Assembly (NCBI GenBank): GCA_002507175.1
Contig: DAZE01000005.1
Location: 2,540 to 66,539 of the forward strand
Source of the DNA: Euryarchaeota archaeon UBA558
GTDB lineage: Archaea > Thermoplasmatota > Poseidoniia > Poseidoniales > Thalassarchaeaceae
Length of the DNA stretch: 64,000 bases
Reading direction: 5' to 3'
The notes below the pieces were generated by a model that worked only from the letters and a program-made list of their open reading frames with translations, did no database searches and was not told where the DNA came from. Of the stretch, positions 19,761 to 28,405 are shown piece after piece. The number at the start of each line of letters is the position of its first letter. Position 1 is the stretch's first letter. The position numbers and the translations under genes are program-made.

Positions 19761-20207
19761 ATGGATACAGTCACGGAGGCGTATCTTGCATTCGCCATAA
19801 TGACTCTCGTAGGCATCGGTTTTCCCGTTGGAGCATTTATTGCCTCCTACTTCCTTAGACCGATCGAGGACCCCAATGACAGGACCAAGGTCCGATCCAT
19901 ACTTCTATCTGGATACGACAGGGATCATACCCTTTATCCTCGGGCTGCCACAACCTACGAGTGCGGTGCAGAGCCTCTAGGAGAAGCACATATCAACTTC
20001 CACTTCCAGTATTATTGGTACGCCATTATATTCCTCGTCTTTGACATCGCATTCATGTTCCTAGCATTCGGTGGCATTGTGGCCATAGATTCAACTCTAG
20101 ATCAGTCCGAGGTCATCTCGGCATTGGTGACTATGTCAATTTTCATGCTCCTAATGAGCCTGGGTGTTTGGCATGTATTCAGGAAAAGAGGAAGAATCTA
20201 CATTTGA
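19761..20207 (+). CDS. nuoA: NADH-quinone oxidoreductase-like (complex I) subunit A
   Basis: The product is 148 residues with three membrane helices. The family signature region YECGAEPLGEAHINFHFQYY (residues about 68-87) is clear; its Cys and acidic residues lie in the loop that seals the quinone site. The open frame begins at a GTG at 19746, but the ATG at 19761 follows a GGTGGTG ribosome binding site and gives the usual N-terminus. First gene of an operon with A, B, C, D, H, I, J (two parts), K, L, M and N in complex I order. The operon lacks the NADH-oxidising E, F and G subunits, so the electron donor is not NADH through the standard module. Confidence 0.95.
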   Translation: MDTVTEAYLAFAIMTLVGIGFPVGAFIASYFLRPIEDPNDRTKVRSILLSGYDRDHTLYPRAATTYECGAEPLGEAHINFHFQYYWYAIIFLVFDIAFMFLAFGGIVAIDSTLDQSEVISALVTMSIFMLLMSLGVWHVFRKRGRIYI

Positions 20208-20216
20208 GGTGGTCCC

Positions 20217-20813
20217 ATGGCAGATGACAATCAGAACTTTACAGTGTTCAACAGCAGAATCCTTGTCGATACTGTAGGTCACGTGACCGATGAAGCCCTG
20301 AAAGCCTCGAGAATAAAAGATGTGATTGGCGTGTTGGCCGGGAGACTCTTTAATTGGGGCCAGAGGAAATCTTTGTTCCCACTCCACCTTGGAATAAAGT
20401 GCTGCGCTCTAGAAATGGCCGCAGCCGGTGCCAGCCGATTTGATGCGGAACGATTTGGAGTGTTTTTCAGATCGAGCCCTCGCCAATGCGACGTCTTGTT
20501 GGTTAACGGTCCTGTGAGCAAAAAATTCGCCGACCCCCTCGTTCGATTGTGGGAGCAAATGCCTGAACCTAAATGGTGCATCGCAATGGGGGAATGTGCC
20601 ATCTCAGGAGGTCCTTATTTCCAGTCGTACAACATTTTGGAAGGCGTAGACACCGTGATACCGGTTGATGTTTACATCCCCGGCTGCCCCCCCAGGCCAG
20701 AAGCTCTGATAGATGGGTTCGCCAAACTCAGACAGAAGATAATTCGGATTGGTGCTGTTCCAAGCGAGGACAGATCAGAGGTCGAAGTACCCCTGATACT
20801 AGGCGATGACTGA
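20217..20813 (+). CDS. nuoB: Complex I subunit B (N2 iron-sulfur subunit)
   Basis: The product is 198 residues. The four ligands of the terminal [4Fe-4S] cluster N2 are present: Cys62 and Cys63 (GIKCCALEM), Cys127 (MGECAISGG) and Cys157 (YIPGCPPRPEAL). This subunit passes electrons to quinone at the junction with NuoD and NuoH. Its ATG is 9 bases after nuoA and is preceded by AGGTGGT. The extra N-terminal 45 residues compared with minimal NuoB are typical of aerobic versions. No missing ligand or unusual insertion is seen. Confidence 0.97.
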   Translation: MADDNQNFTVFNSRILVDTVGHVTDEALKASRIKDVIGVLAGRLFNWGQRKSLFPLHLGIKCCALEMAAAGASRFDAERFGVFFRSSPRQCDVLLVNGPVSKKFADPLVRLWEQMPEPKWCIAMGECAISGGPYFQSYNILEGVDTVIPVDVYIPGCPPRPEALIDGFAKLRQKIIRIGAVPSEDRSEVEVPLILGDD

Positions 20814-20828
20814 TTTAGGTGGTTGCAG

Positions 20829-21491
20829 ATGGGAAAAAGAGTCAGCGCCGAGGCACAGAAGGAAGCCGTTTCGAAGCTTCTGGAAGACGTGTCGTCCATA
20901 GAAGGGGTTGAGGGCGAAGTTCTGACCAGGACAAATGGCACCCAAGACCGAAACATCGCCCACATCACATGCCAACCATCAGCATGGAGGGATCTCGCTG
21001 AGACAATGAAATACGACCATCTCGTTGACCACTGCTCTATGATCACAGGAATTCACTGGCCCGACTCAACAGAATGTAACTGGGAACTTATCTATCATTT
21101 CCTCAGAACTGGGGTTTTGGATCCTAAGTCCACGGAAAATGGATCCTCGATCATTCCTAATATCACTGATACCAAAAAACTCGGTGGAAACACTGTCCCC
21201 ATAGAGATCCAGGTCAACGTTGCTATCCCCGAGACGAGAACACCATCAATTGCTTCGGTACAGGACATCTGGATTGGAGCAGACTGGAATGAGAAAGAAA
21301 CATGGGATTTGGTAGGGATTGATTTCGAGGGCCACGAAGGTATGAGACGAGTATTGAATCCGCATGAAACCCCCCCAGGTTATCACCCCCTACAGAAACA
21401 ACACAAGCTTCGATACCACGGATTCGAGGAAATGTACGATGATGCCCAGGGATTCCTGAGGAAAGCTCCTGATTCCGGACGAGTGAAGTGA
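20829..21491 (+). CDS. nuoC: Complex I subunit C (30 kDa subunit)
   Basis: The product is 220 residues from the ATG at 20829, which is preceded by AGGTGG; a TTG two codons upstream is a weaker start. The family signature is visible as ETWDLVGIDFEGHEGMRRVL (residues about 157-176), followed by the HPLQKQHKL segment equivalent to the PLRKDY box. It is a hydrophilic subunit without cofactors that packs on NuoD in the peripheral arm. C and D are separate genes here, not fused. Between residues about 60 and 125 it has a less conserved stretch of ordinary length. Confidence 0.93.
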   Translation: MGKRVSAEAQKEAVSKLLEDVSSIEGVEGEVLTRTNGTQDRNIAHITCQPSAWRDLAETMKYDHLVDHCSMITGIHWPDSTECNWELIYHFLRTGVLDPKSTENGSSIIPNITDTKKLGGNTVPIEIQVNVAIPETRTPSIASVQDIWIGADWNEKETWDLVGIDFEGHEGMRRVLNPHETPPGYHPLQKQHKLRYHGFEEMYDDAQGFLRKAPDSGRVK

Positions 21492-21501
21492 GGGCGTAAA
21501 C

Positions 21502-22638
21502 ATGGCAGAAATGTGGATTTCAATGGGACCACAACACCCAATGACCCATGGTCTTTGGACCTTGAAGGTCAAGGTCGACGGTGAGACAGTTGTCGATACC
21601 GAGCCCGACCTAGGATACATCCACAGAGGCGTCGAAAAAATCTGTGAATCTCGCGATTTCACACAGATAACGACCTATTGCGACAGACTGTGCTATGCCA
21701 GCGCAAACACTTGGTCGCATGCCTACATCTACGCCGCGGAGGACCTCCTCGAGGTTGAGGTGCCAGAGAGGGCAGAGTACATCAGACTGATAGCAGTCGA
21801 GCTTCAGAGAATAGCAAGTCATCTGATGTGGTTGGGGGCATATGGCCCGGACATTGGGAATCTATCGATCATGGTATGGTGTCTGAGAGAACGCGAGATG
21901 ATGATGGATCTCCTGCAAGAACTTGGAGGCTCGAGAATGCATTACAACTTCCCCAGAATTGGTGGTGTGAAGAGGGACTTGCCATATGGATTTGCACAGC
22001 GAGCCAGAGCAAAGTTGGACTTATTCAAGCAGAGAATACAAGAATATGAGTCACTCTTTGATGAGAGCACAGTATTCCTCGTTAGGACACAAGGAGTTGG
22101 ATATACAAAGGCAGAAGAAATGGTTAATCACGGAGTCACTGGCCCCAATGTCCGGGCAGCAGGGGTCGATTACGACGTCAGATGGGCTCACCCATATTCG
22201 GTATATTCCGAGCTTGATTGGGCTCCAGCCGTTGAGAGGTCCTCCGTCAAAGGCGCGGATTGTTACGATCGATACAGAGTGAGGGTCACCGAGATGGTCG
22301 AGTCTGCCAACATGGTGCTTGAAGCACTTGAAAGAATGCCCGGCGGTGCCGAGACTCACTACGAGCCAGGGGATCCAGCCATCATCGCCAAAGCGCCATC
22401 GAGGGCACCCGAGGGAACATTCGGCTCCCACCATTTTGAGGACAGCAGGGGGGAATCAATGTTCCACATTGTTGGAGGGGGAGAAGGACGCGGCAAGAAT
22501 CCATACCGGGTGTCCATCCGGTCTCCAATGTTCATAACCATCCCCTACGCGTCAAAATGCATGATCGGCTACAAGGTTGCCGACATACCAGCAATTATGG
22601 GCTCATTCGATCCTTGCATTGGGGAAACGGACAGGTGA
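21502..22638 (+). CDS. nuoD: Complex I subunit D (49 kDa subunit)
   Basis: The product is 378 residues with the N-terminal GPQHPMTHGLWTL signature, which forms part of the quinone cavity. The RGVEKI segment near residue 40 and a terminal DPCIGETDR are derived from the large subunit of NiFe hydrogenases. The second cysteine of each hydrogenase CxxC pair is gone, so no Ni-Fe site can form and this is a quinone-reducing complex, not a hydrogenase. The start ATG follows a GAGGGCG ribosome binding site 10 bases after nuoC. Length matches the family. Confidence 0.97.
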   Translation: MAEMWISMGPQHPMTHGLWTLKVKVDGETVVDTEPDLGYIHRGVEKICESRDFTQITTYCDRLCYASANTWSHAYIYAAEDLLEVEVPERAEYIRLIAVELQRIASHLMWLGAYGPDIGNLSIMVWCLREREMMMDLLQELGGSRMHYNFPRIGGVKRDLPYGFAQRARAKLDLFKQRIQEYESLFDESTVFLVRTQGVGYTKAEEMVNHGVTGPNVRAAGVDYDVRWAHPYSVYSELDWAPAVERSSVKGADCYDRYRVRVTEMVESANMVLEALERMPGGAETHYEPGDPAIIAKAPSRAPEGTFGSHHFEDSRGESMFHIVGGGEGRGKNPYRVSIRSPMFITIPYASKCMIGYKVADIPAIMGSFDPCIGETDR

Positions 22639-22647
22639 GGTGACAAC

Positions 22648-24171
22648 ATGGCAAGCAGCGATTGGCTAGACATCAGAGGCTGGATGGATTCCATCATTGG
22701 ATGGAGCTTGGACAAGACCCATCAAATCCTACCATCATCCGACATAGGTCTCGGACCCCTTGGGACGATCAACATCCAAGAAGGGTTCTCCTCTATACAG
22801 AGCGCTCTGCACATATTCATCTTCACCTCGGTGATGTGCACGGTAGTGTTCGCAACCATGATGATAACCCTAATTGTGGTTCCCTACATAGAAAGAAAAT
22901 TCATTGGTAGATTGATGGACAGGTTTGGCAACACGATGAGTGCACGAAGCCTATGGGTCGGGGAGGGAGGAGTGACCGCAGGTGAATGGTGGTCGGGCCT
23001 CCCACTTGGATTGGGGGCGCCAATTGGGGCAATAAACAAGGCACTGAACAAGAATTTTGGAAACGATCATCATACAAATTCCGTCACTAGGGTAGGTGAC
23101 AGGGGCTACCACGGGATCTGGTTCATGCTGCCAGGGTTCGTGGCAGCTGTCGCTGACTTCGTGAAATTCAACACAAAGGCACACATCGTCCCGGAAAAGG
23201 CCGATCGTCTCGTATTCGAGGTAGCGCCCGTCATCATAATCTCGACCACCGTTATGGTCTACGCCTTCGTACCATTCGGACCACACATATGGGCAGCGAA
23301 TCCCGATCTATCATTGATATTCATGATGGCAATTTTCGGAGTAGCCCCACTCGGCGTTTTCTTCGCAGGCTGGGCCTCTAACAACAAATACACGTTAATT
23401 GGAGGTATGAGGTCTGCTGCCCAACTCACAGCATATGAAATTCCGTTGTTGGTAACCGTGCTGGGCATAGCCGTTCTGAGCGGTTCTTTCAACATCATCG
23501 AAATAGTCGACTTCCAGATTCAATCCTCCGACACATGGAATCTGTTCTTGATGCCACTTGGAGCCGTCTTGTTCATAGTGACAATGATTGCTGAGGTGGA
23601 GAGAATACCTTTTGACATGCCAGAGGCCGAAGCCGAACTCGTAGAGGGATGGTGGACAGAATATGGTGGGATTCGATGGGGTCTGATGTTCGCAGTAGAA
23701 ATGATGCGTGCCTATGCCGCATGCATCCTATTCGCCCTGTTTTTCCTAGGAGGATGGGAACTACCTTTCCAGGACACACTTGTGGCACTCCCATTAGTCG
23801 GAGCCGTCTTTTCAGCACTAGCAGCGGTCACACCTGGCATTGCCATACTTTTGATCAAAGCTTATGTCATGTTTGCACTCTTCGTCTGGGTTAGGGCCTC
23901 ACTCCACAGGATCCGCACTGACCAGATCCTCGAGTTCGGTTGGAGATACCTCCTCCCCCTCTCTATAATCAACCTAGGACTGGCCATGGTGATGAGAGTG
24001 GCCCTATGGGACGGGTCATGGCCAATCTGGCTAGCCCCCTTGATGACCACCGGGAGCATACTAGTATTCGTACTTCTGGCGATAGACGAGGACAAGGAGG
24101 CTCTGAAGAACTCCAACAGGATTTACCATACACAGACCCTCGAGAAAGCATACCCAGGAAGGAGGGACTAG
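22648..24171 (+). CDS. nuoH: Complex I subunit H with a loop insertion
   Basis: The product is 507 residues, clearly longer than the usual 320-420. About eight or nine membrane helices are visible. Conserved family parts are PYIERKFIGRL (residues about 79-89), a VADFVKFNTKAHIVPEKADR block (about 168-187) and the acidic DMPEAEAELVEGWWTEYGG loop that faces the quinone channel. Where other NuoH proteins read straight from a GRIGPNRVGP-like loop into the next helix, this one has roughly 60 extra residues (about 95-155), rich in Gly, Trp, Asn and His. There is also an N-terminal extension of about 45 residues. The insertion sits on the side that contacts NuoB, NuoD and NuoI, so it may pair with the insertion in NuoI. 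Confidence 0.95.
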   Translation: MASSDWLDIRGWMDSIIGWSLDKTHQILPSSDIGLGPLGTINIQEGFSSIQSALHIFIFTSVMCTVVFATMMITLIVVPYIERKFIGRLMDRFGNTMSARSLWVGEGGVTAGEWWSGLPLGLGAPIGAINKALNKNFGNDHHTNSVTRVGDRGYHGIWFMLPGFVAAVADFVKFNTKAHIVPEKADRLVFEVAPVIIISTTVMVYAFVPFGPHIWAANPDLSLIFMMAIFGVAPLGVFFAGWASNNKYTLIGGMRSAAQLTAYEIPLLVTVLGIAVLSGSFNIIEIVDFQIQSSDTWNLFLMPLGAVLFIVTMIAEVERIPFDMPEAEAELVEGWWTEYGGIRWGLMFAVEMMRAYAACILFALFFLGGWELPFQDTLVALPLVGAVFSALAAVTPGIAILLIKAYVMFALFVWVRASLHRIRTDQILEFGWRYLLPLSIINLGLAMVMRVALWDGSWPIWLAPLMTTGSILVFVLLAIDEDKEALKNSNRIYHTQTLEKAYPGRRD

Positions 24172-24173
24172 AA

Positions 24174-25178
24174 ATGGAACATTACGACTTCAGGAGCGGC
24201 CACCCCCACGCCCAACCTAACTTCAGGAACCTCGTTATCAGGCCAATGTGGATAACAATGAAGACCGCTCTAAGGACTATTCCGTTGATTGGGCGATTGC
24301 CCATGCTTCACAACGACTACCACAACAAGAGAGTTAGCATGACTGACGGATTCACAGAGCAAAGGATAGGGTCTGATCACGTTTCCACGAAATGGACGGA
24401 TTCAGGAGCATATGCGGCGGACAGGGAGGCCAGCGAGGTCATGCCATTCGTCGAGAGGCCCGTGACTGTGATGTATCCATATGAGAGGCTTGAGGACCTG
24501 GAACCATGGCTTTTCGTGCCAGGGGAATACAACGGGAGAATTGGAATTATTTGGGAGACCTGCACAGCATGCAAGGCATGCGTCCGAGCCTGTCCAAACG
24601 ACTGCCTCCACATGACCTCCGAGACTAGGGTCAACGTGCTGGATACCACCACTGAGGGTGACGAATGGCATGGCTATGGAGGTGAGATCGAGGTCGGGGG
24701 CCTTGCAGCCCTACCAAAGGAGGACCCAACAGAAGCAGAGACGTTCGATCTAGTTCACGCTCACTCAGCACCTCCACAGGAATATGATTTTGGCGAGATC
24801 ATCGACCTATCCGGCTCAACAGCGACAGTGAAGTGGAATGATGGGAGTGGGATCGGAGACGTACTAGTCACCGATCTAAAACCAGCAGAGCAGGACATTG
24901 TCTCGGGTCGCATAGACATTGGGCGATGCATGTTTTGCGGCCTCTGCGCCGAGGCATGCCCATTCGAGTCCTTCTTCATGACGAACGAATATGACGGGAT
25001 GTCCGGCTACACACGTCAGGATCTCTGGTTTGACGCTGACAGAACTCGCGTCCTACCATCTGTCCACAAAGAGAGAGTTGACATGGAGCTCGAAAAGAGG
25101 GCAAGGAAAGAGAAAACCAAGAGAGAAAAGAAGGCAGCAAAGGCCAAACAAGCCGCAGAGACATCTCAGGGAGCATGA
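24174..25178 (+). CDS. nuoI: Complex I subunit I (two [4Fe-4S] ferredoxin) with inserted domain
   Basis: The frame is open from 23940 inside nuoH, but the ATG at 24174, two bases after the nuoH stop, is the sensible start; 334 residues against about 140-220 normally. The first cluster motif is Cys130-x2-Cys133-x2-Cys136-x3-Cys140-Pro and the second is Cys252-x2-Cys255-x2-Cys258-x3-Cys262-Pro. All eight ligands are intact. In ordinary NuoI the motifs begin about 40 residues apart; here they begin 122 apart. The extra 80 or so residues include an acidic Pro/Glu part and a strand-rich part (GEIIDLSGSTATVKWNDG) that looks like a small SH3-like barrel. The C-terminus is a Lys/Glu/Ala coiled-coil-like tail. 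It carries electrons toward NuoB; in the absence of NuoEFG it may accept them from a soluble donor. Confidence 0.95.
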   Translation: MEHYDFRSGHPHAQPNFRNLVIRPMWITMKTALRTIPLIGRLPMLHNDYHNKRVSMTDGFTEQRIGSDHVSTKWTDSGAYAADREASEVMPFVERPVTVMYPYERLEDLEPWLFVPGEYNGRIGIIWETCTACKACVRACPNDCLHMTSETRVNVLDTTTEGDEWHGYGGEIEVGGLAALPKEDPTEAETFDLVHAHSAPPQEYDFGEIIDLSGSTATVKWNDGSGIGDVLVTDLKPAEQDIVSGRIDIGRCMFCGLCAEACPFESFFMTNEYDGMSGYTRQDLWFDADRTRVLPSVHKERVDMELEKRARKEKTKREKKAAKAKQAAETSQGA

Positions 25179-25182
25179 TTTC

Positions 25183-25446
25183 ATGGTCAACCCCGAGGAG
25201 GCCGCGTTCCTTGTGTTCGCAGCAATCGCCATCGGCGGAGCAATAGGCTGTGTCTATGCCAGAAGAGTGGCTCATTCCCTCCTCTCACTCATGATGACCT
25301 TCCTAGCAGTTGCTGGGGTGTTTATTCTTGCAGAAGCCGAAATGCTCGCTGCGGTACAGATACTCGTTTACCTTGGCTCAGTTATGCTGGTAGTCCAGTT
25401 CGGAGTCATGCTCACTCGCCGCCAAATCCAGGAGGGGGACATTTAA
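25183..25446 (+). CDS. nuoJ: Complex I subunit J, N-terminal part
   Basis: The product is 87 residues with three membrane helices and matches the N-terminal half of NuoJ, including the VQILVYLGSVMLVVQFGVML segment of the conserved third helix (its pi-bulge region couples quinone reduction to proton pumping). The frame is open further upstream inside nuoI; the ATG at 25183 lies 4 bases after the nuoI stop and gives the expected N-terminus. The stop overlaps the start of the next frame in TAATG, so both halves are produced in sequence. A split NuoJ/FpoJ is known in other archaea, so this is probably not an assembly error. Confidence 0.9.
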   Translation: MVNPEEAAFLVFAAIAIGGAIGCVYARRVAHSLLSLMMTFLAVAGVFILAEAEMLAAVQILVYLGSVMLVVQFGVMLTRRQIQEGDI

Positions 25447-25793
25447 TGAGGGCATTAGGAATCCTAGCAAGACTCGGGGTTTTCGTTCTCGTGCTTGTTC
25501 TACTGACGGAGACCATGGAGTTTTCTGGATGGACTGACACACCAGAGCCCCCAACCTCGTCGTCCTTCGCGATTGCAATGCTCGATGAATGGAATATGAT
25601 GACCTTGGTACTAGGATTGTTACTTAGCATGGCGATGATCGGGGCTTCCTATCTGGTCAGAGACGAACGTCTGGCTAATCTGACATGGGATCTTGGCCAG
25701 GATGTAGAGACCCCGGTAATTGGGATGCCCCGTGCTGCCACGAGAACCTCCAATAAAAATCAAATTTCGATCACAGGGGATGAAGAAGAATGA
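25446..25793 (+). CDS. nuoJ: Complex I subunit J, C-terminal part
   Basis: The product is 115 residues with two membrane helices and a polar C-terminal tail, corresponding to helices 4 and 5 of NuoJ. Its ATG shares one base with the stop of the N-terminal part and its end overlaps nuoK by four bases, so it is translationally coupled on both sides. Sequence conservation is low, as usual for this half of the subunit, and the assignment rests mainly on position and topology. Confidence 0.85.
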   Translation: MRALGILARLGVFVLVLVLLTETMEFSGWTDTPEPPTSSSFAIAMLDEWNMMTLVLGLLLSMAMIGASYLVRDERLANLTWDLGQDVETPVIGMPRAATRTSNKNQISITGDEEE

Positions 25794-26092
25794 TCGACCC
25801 ATCGTGGGTATCTGGTTTAGCAGCCATACTCTTCGGCATCGGCCTTATTGGGACATTCTCTAGGAAAAATGGGATAGTCGTCCTAATGTGCATTGAATTG
25901 ATGTTGAACGCTGCCAATCTGAATTTCGTGGCAGGCGCCCTGAACACCGGTGGAGTCGAGGGTTGGGTGTATACCGCGGTTGCAATTGCAATAGCAGCCG
26001 CCGAAGTCGCCATAGGCCTCGCGATCCTCTTATCACTCTACAGCACCCAAGAGACAATATCTCTGGACGAGGCTGTAATGCTAAAGAACTGA
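25790..26092 (+). CDS. nuoK: Complex I subunit K
   Basis: The product is 100 residues with three membrane helices, the usual size. The conserved glutamates of the E-channel are visible: one in MCIELMLNAANLNFV (residues about 34-48) and one in AIAAAEVAIGLAI (about 67-79). It overlaps the end of nuoJ by 4 bases (ATGA) and is followed 9 bases later by nuoL. MRP antiporter MnhC is homologous, but the surrounding operon makes NuoK certain. Confidence 0.97.
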   Translation: MIDPSWVSGLAAILFGIGLIGTFSRKNGIVVLMCIELMLNAANLNFVAGALNTGGVEGWVYTAVAIAIAAAEVAIGLAILLSLYSTQETISLDEAVMLKN

Positions 26093-26101
26093 GGTAAAGC
26101 G

Positions 26102-28405
26102 ATGAACGAGCAAAAGAACCAGGAATGGAACCTGCTTGTTCCACTGGCCCCAGCCATCGCCCTCGTACCCGTGTTGGTGGTCATGGGCGTCGAGCCGATC
26201 GATCTTGGATTCGCCGCAATCGCTGCACCCCTAGCTATGTTTCCCGTAGTATTGCTCATAGGCCAGATATGGAATGGGAACGAAAAATGGGTCAGTCGAT
26301 TCAAGGAGGGAGGAATTCTTGCTCTATCAGCGCTGTCAGTATCCCTGATAGCCGGCCTGTGGATGGTTTTGGATTTCTTGGGCGCTGGTGAAAAGAAAGT
26401 GCATGGCGACCCCCTAACATGGCTTGACTTCGATGTCCTACGTTATGACGGAACACAGTGGAACATTGATGCAGGGTTCACAAACATCTCATTTGGTATT
26501 TGGCTCGACCCAATCAGCGCAATGCTGCTCTTCGTTGCAACATTTCTGTGCTTCCTGATATGCTGGTTTGCGATTGGCTACATGACCACTGATGACATCA
26601 ACTCAAACAGGAACCATCGCTTCTTCGCCGAATTCATCCTATTCAGCATGGGGATGTTTGGAATGGTGTTGGCTGACAGCTTCCTTTGGTTGTTTATTTT
26701 CTGGGAGATCATGGGACTGTGCTCCTATTTGCTAATTGGATTCTACTACTGGAAGGAAAGCGCTGCAGCCGCTGCCAAGAAGGCATTCATGACAACAAGG
26801 GTGGGGGATGTTTTCCTCATGGTAGGTCTCTTGATGTTGTATGACATATACGGATCACTCGACTTCGCAGTTGTTTTTGACAATCCCTCCACTGGGGTGG
26901 GGGAGGCCCCGGTCAAAGCGTCGGAGCTCCAACCAGCCCTGCTCATGCTTTTCATCGGGTGCGTCGGGAAATCAGCTCAATTCCCCCTCCATGTCTGGTT
27001 GCCAGATGCTATGGAGGGCCCGACCCCTGTCTCTGCATTGATTCATGCTGCAACGATGGTCAATGCTGGACTTTACCTTGTGGCTAGAATGGTTCCCTTC
27101 GTCGACGTTGATTACTATGGCGTGATGGGTATGGAGGATCTAGGAATCATAATCGCATGGGTTGGCGGAATCACCGCATTCATGGCGGCTTCGATTGCCT
27201 TCGTACAGAATGACATCAAGAAGGTCCTTGCATATTCCACCATGAGCCAACTGGCCTATATTTTCCTAGGTCTCGGCTCCGCATTGTACCTAATGTCAAC
27301 TGGACACAGGTACGAGGGACTTTTCGTGTTGGGTGGGGCCCTCTTCCATCTTTTCAATCACGCAATGGCCAAGGGTATGCTGTTCATGGCAAGTGGCTCA
27401 GTGATCCATGAAATGCACCATGCTCACCATGAACTCCATCACCACGACGGACACGGCCAACACGATGACCACGATGAACACTTTGACGCTCAGGACATGA
27501 GAAACATGGGAGGGCTAGCCTCCAAGATGCCAGTGACCTCAATCGCCATGATGCTAGGAAGCATGTCGATTATTGGTATACCCCTAATTGGAGGCTTTTG
27601 GTCCAAGGAAGCAATAATCGCTGAGACATGGTTAGGTGCTCTAGAGTATGAGCCACTTCTTCTTGGTCCCGCTATTCTCGCGGTTCTGACCGCCGGCATG
27701 ACTGGATTTTACATGTCCAGGATGTGGATGATGACGTTTGCTGGTGAACCTAAACACAATGCAGCATCGCACGTCCATGAGGAGACGCTTTGGATAAAGA
27801 CGCCACTGATCACTCTCTCCATCGTCACTGCTACAACGGGGGCCCTACTAGCATTCTTCCATATCGGGGAATTCCTCAGCAGCAAAGACTACTCAATGGG
27901 CCTTGATGACCTTGACGTCACAAAAGCCCTTCAGATTGCCTTCCTCCCAGAGAAGCGGACCTTAATGGCCGTTGGTTATGTGACGATAGCCCTCTCCACA
28001 TTCGTCGGCCCAATTATTGCCATGAAAGTTCACGGTGGTAGCCTCAAAGAAGGCCAAGAAGCCAATGTGGCGGTATCATGGCTCGTCAGCCTATCTGCGG
28101 CCTTCAAGACCATTGATGTGTCTGGAATGGCGAACAGCAGCCTTTCAGATTCACTTCGAAAGCGCCTTCATTTCGATGACCTATATGACTGGGGAATTTC
28201 AAAAACGATCGCTCCAATGGCAAAATTTTCTGCATGGTTCGACGCTAACGTAATTGACGGGATTGTGAAGCTCGTCGAAAGAACCAGTATACAGGGGTCC
28301 CATTGGATCAGGACATACACGACAGGCAGCACAAGGGACTACATCCTCATGGCCGCAGTCGGAGCCCTCTCGATTTTCATACTAATTATGGGGGTGACCA
28401 TTTGA
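26102..28405 (+). CDS. nuoL: Complex I subunit L (antiporter-like) with a His-rich loop
   Basis: The product is 767 residues, longer than the typical 610-660. Family signatures include FWEIMGLCSYLLIGFYYWK, VGKSAQFPLHVWLPDAMEG and PTPVSALIHAATMVNAG, with the helix-7 Lys and discontinuous-helix residues of the proton channel. Between the HAMAKGMLFM helix and the QDMRNMGGL loop it has a run of about 27 residues containing 12 histidines with interspersed Asp and Glu (bases about 27407-27490). This resembles a metal-binding or proton-buffering segment not normally found there. The C-terminal lateral helix and final anchoring helix are present. It follows nuoK by 9 bases with a GAGGTAAAG ribosome binding site. 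Confidence 0.96.
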   Translation: MNEQKNQEWNLLVPLAPAIALVPVLVVMGVEPIDLGFAAIAAPLAMFPVVLLIGQIWNGNEKWVSRFKEGGILALSALSVSLIAGLWMVLDFLGAGEKKVHGDPLTWLDFDVLRYDGTQWNIDAGFTNISFGIWLDPISAMLLFVATFLCFLICWFAIGYMTTDDINSNRNHRFFAEFILFSMGMFGMVLADSFLWLFIFWEIMGLCSYLLIGFYYWKESAAAAAKKAFMTTRVGDVFLMVGLLMLYDIYGSLDFAVVFDNPSTGVGEAPVKASELQPALLMLFIGCVGKSAQFPLHVWLPDAMEGPTPVSALIHAATMVNAGLYLVARMVPFVDVDYYGVMGMEDLGIIIAWVGGITAFMAASIAFVQNDIKKVLAYSTMSQLAYIFLGLGSALYLMSTGHRYEGLFVLGGALFHLFNHAMAKGMLFMASGSVIHEMHHAHHELHHHDGHGQHDDHDEHFDAQDMRNMGGLASKMPVTSIAMMLGSMSIIGIPLIGGFWSKEAIIAETWLGALEYEPLLLGPAILAVLTAGMTGFYMSRMWMMTFAGEPKHNAASHVHEETLWIKTPLITLSIVTATTGALLAFFHIGEFLSSKDYSMGLDDLDVTKALQIAFLPEKRTLMAVGYVTIALSTFVGPIIAMKVHGGSLKEGQEANVAVSWLVSLSAAFKTIDVSGMANSSLSDSLRKRLHFDDLYDWGISKTIAPMAKFSAWFDANVIDGIVKLVERTSIQGSHWIRTYTTGSTRDYILMAAVGALSIFILIMGVTI

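Noticed and set aside
20500..22640. NiFe-hydrogenase interpretation of the B/D subunits
   Set aside because: NuoD lacks the paired CxxC nickel ligands, and the operon has NuoA and NuoJ-K in complex I order.
23940..24173. Upstream extension of the nuoI frame inside nuoH
   Set aside because: It overlaps the conserved nuoH C-terminus and contains no NuoI-like residues; the ATG two bases after nuoH is the natural start.
25440..25450. Frameshift/pseudogene interpretation of nuoJ
   Set aside because: The second frame begins with an ATG overlapping the stop, and split J subunits are known in other archaea.
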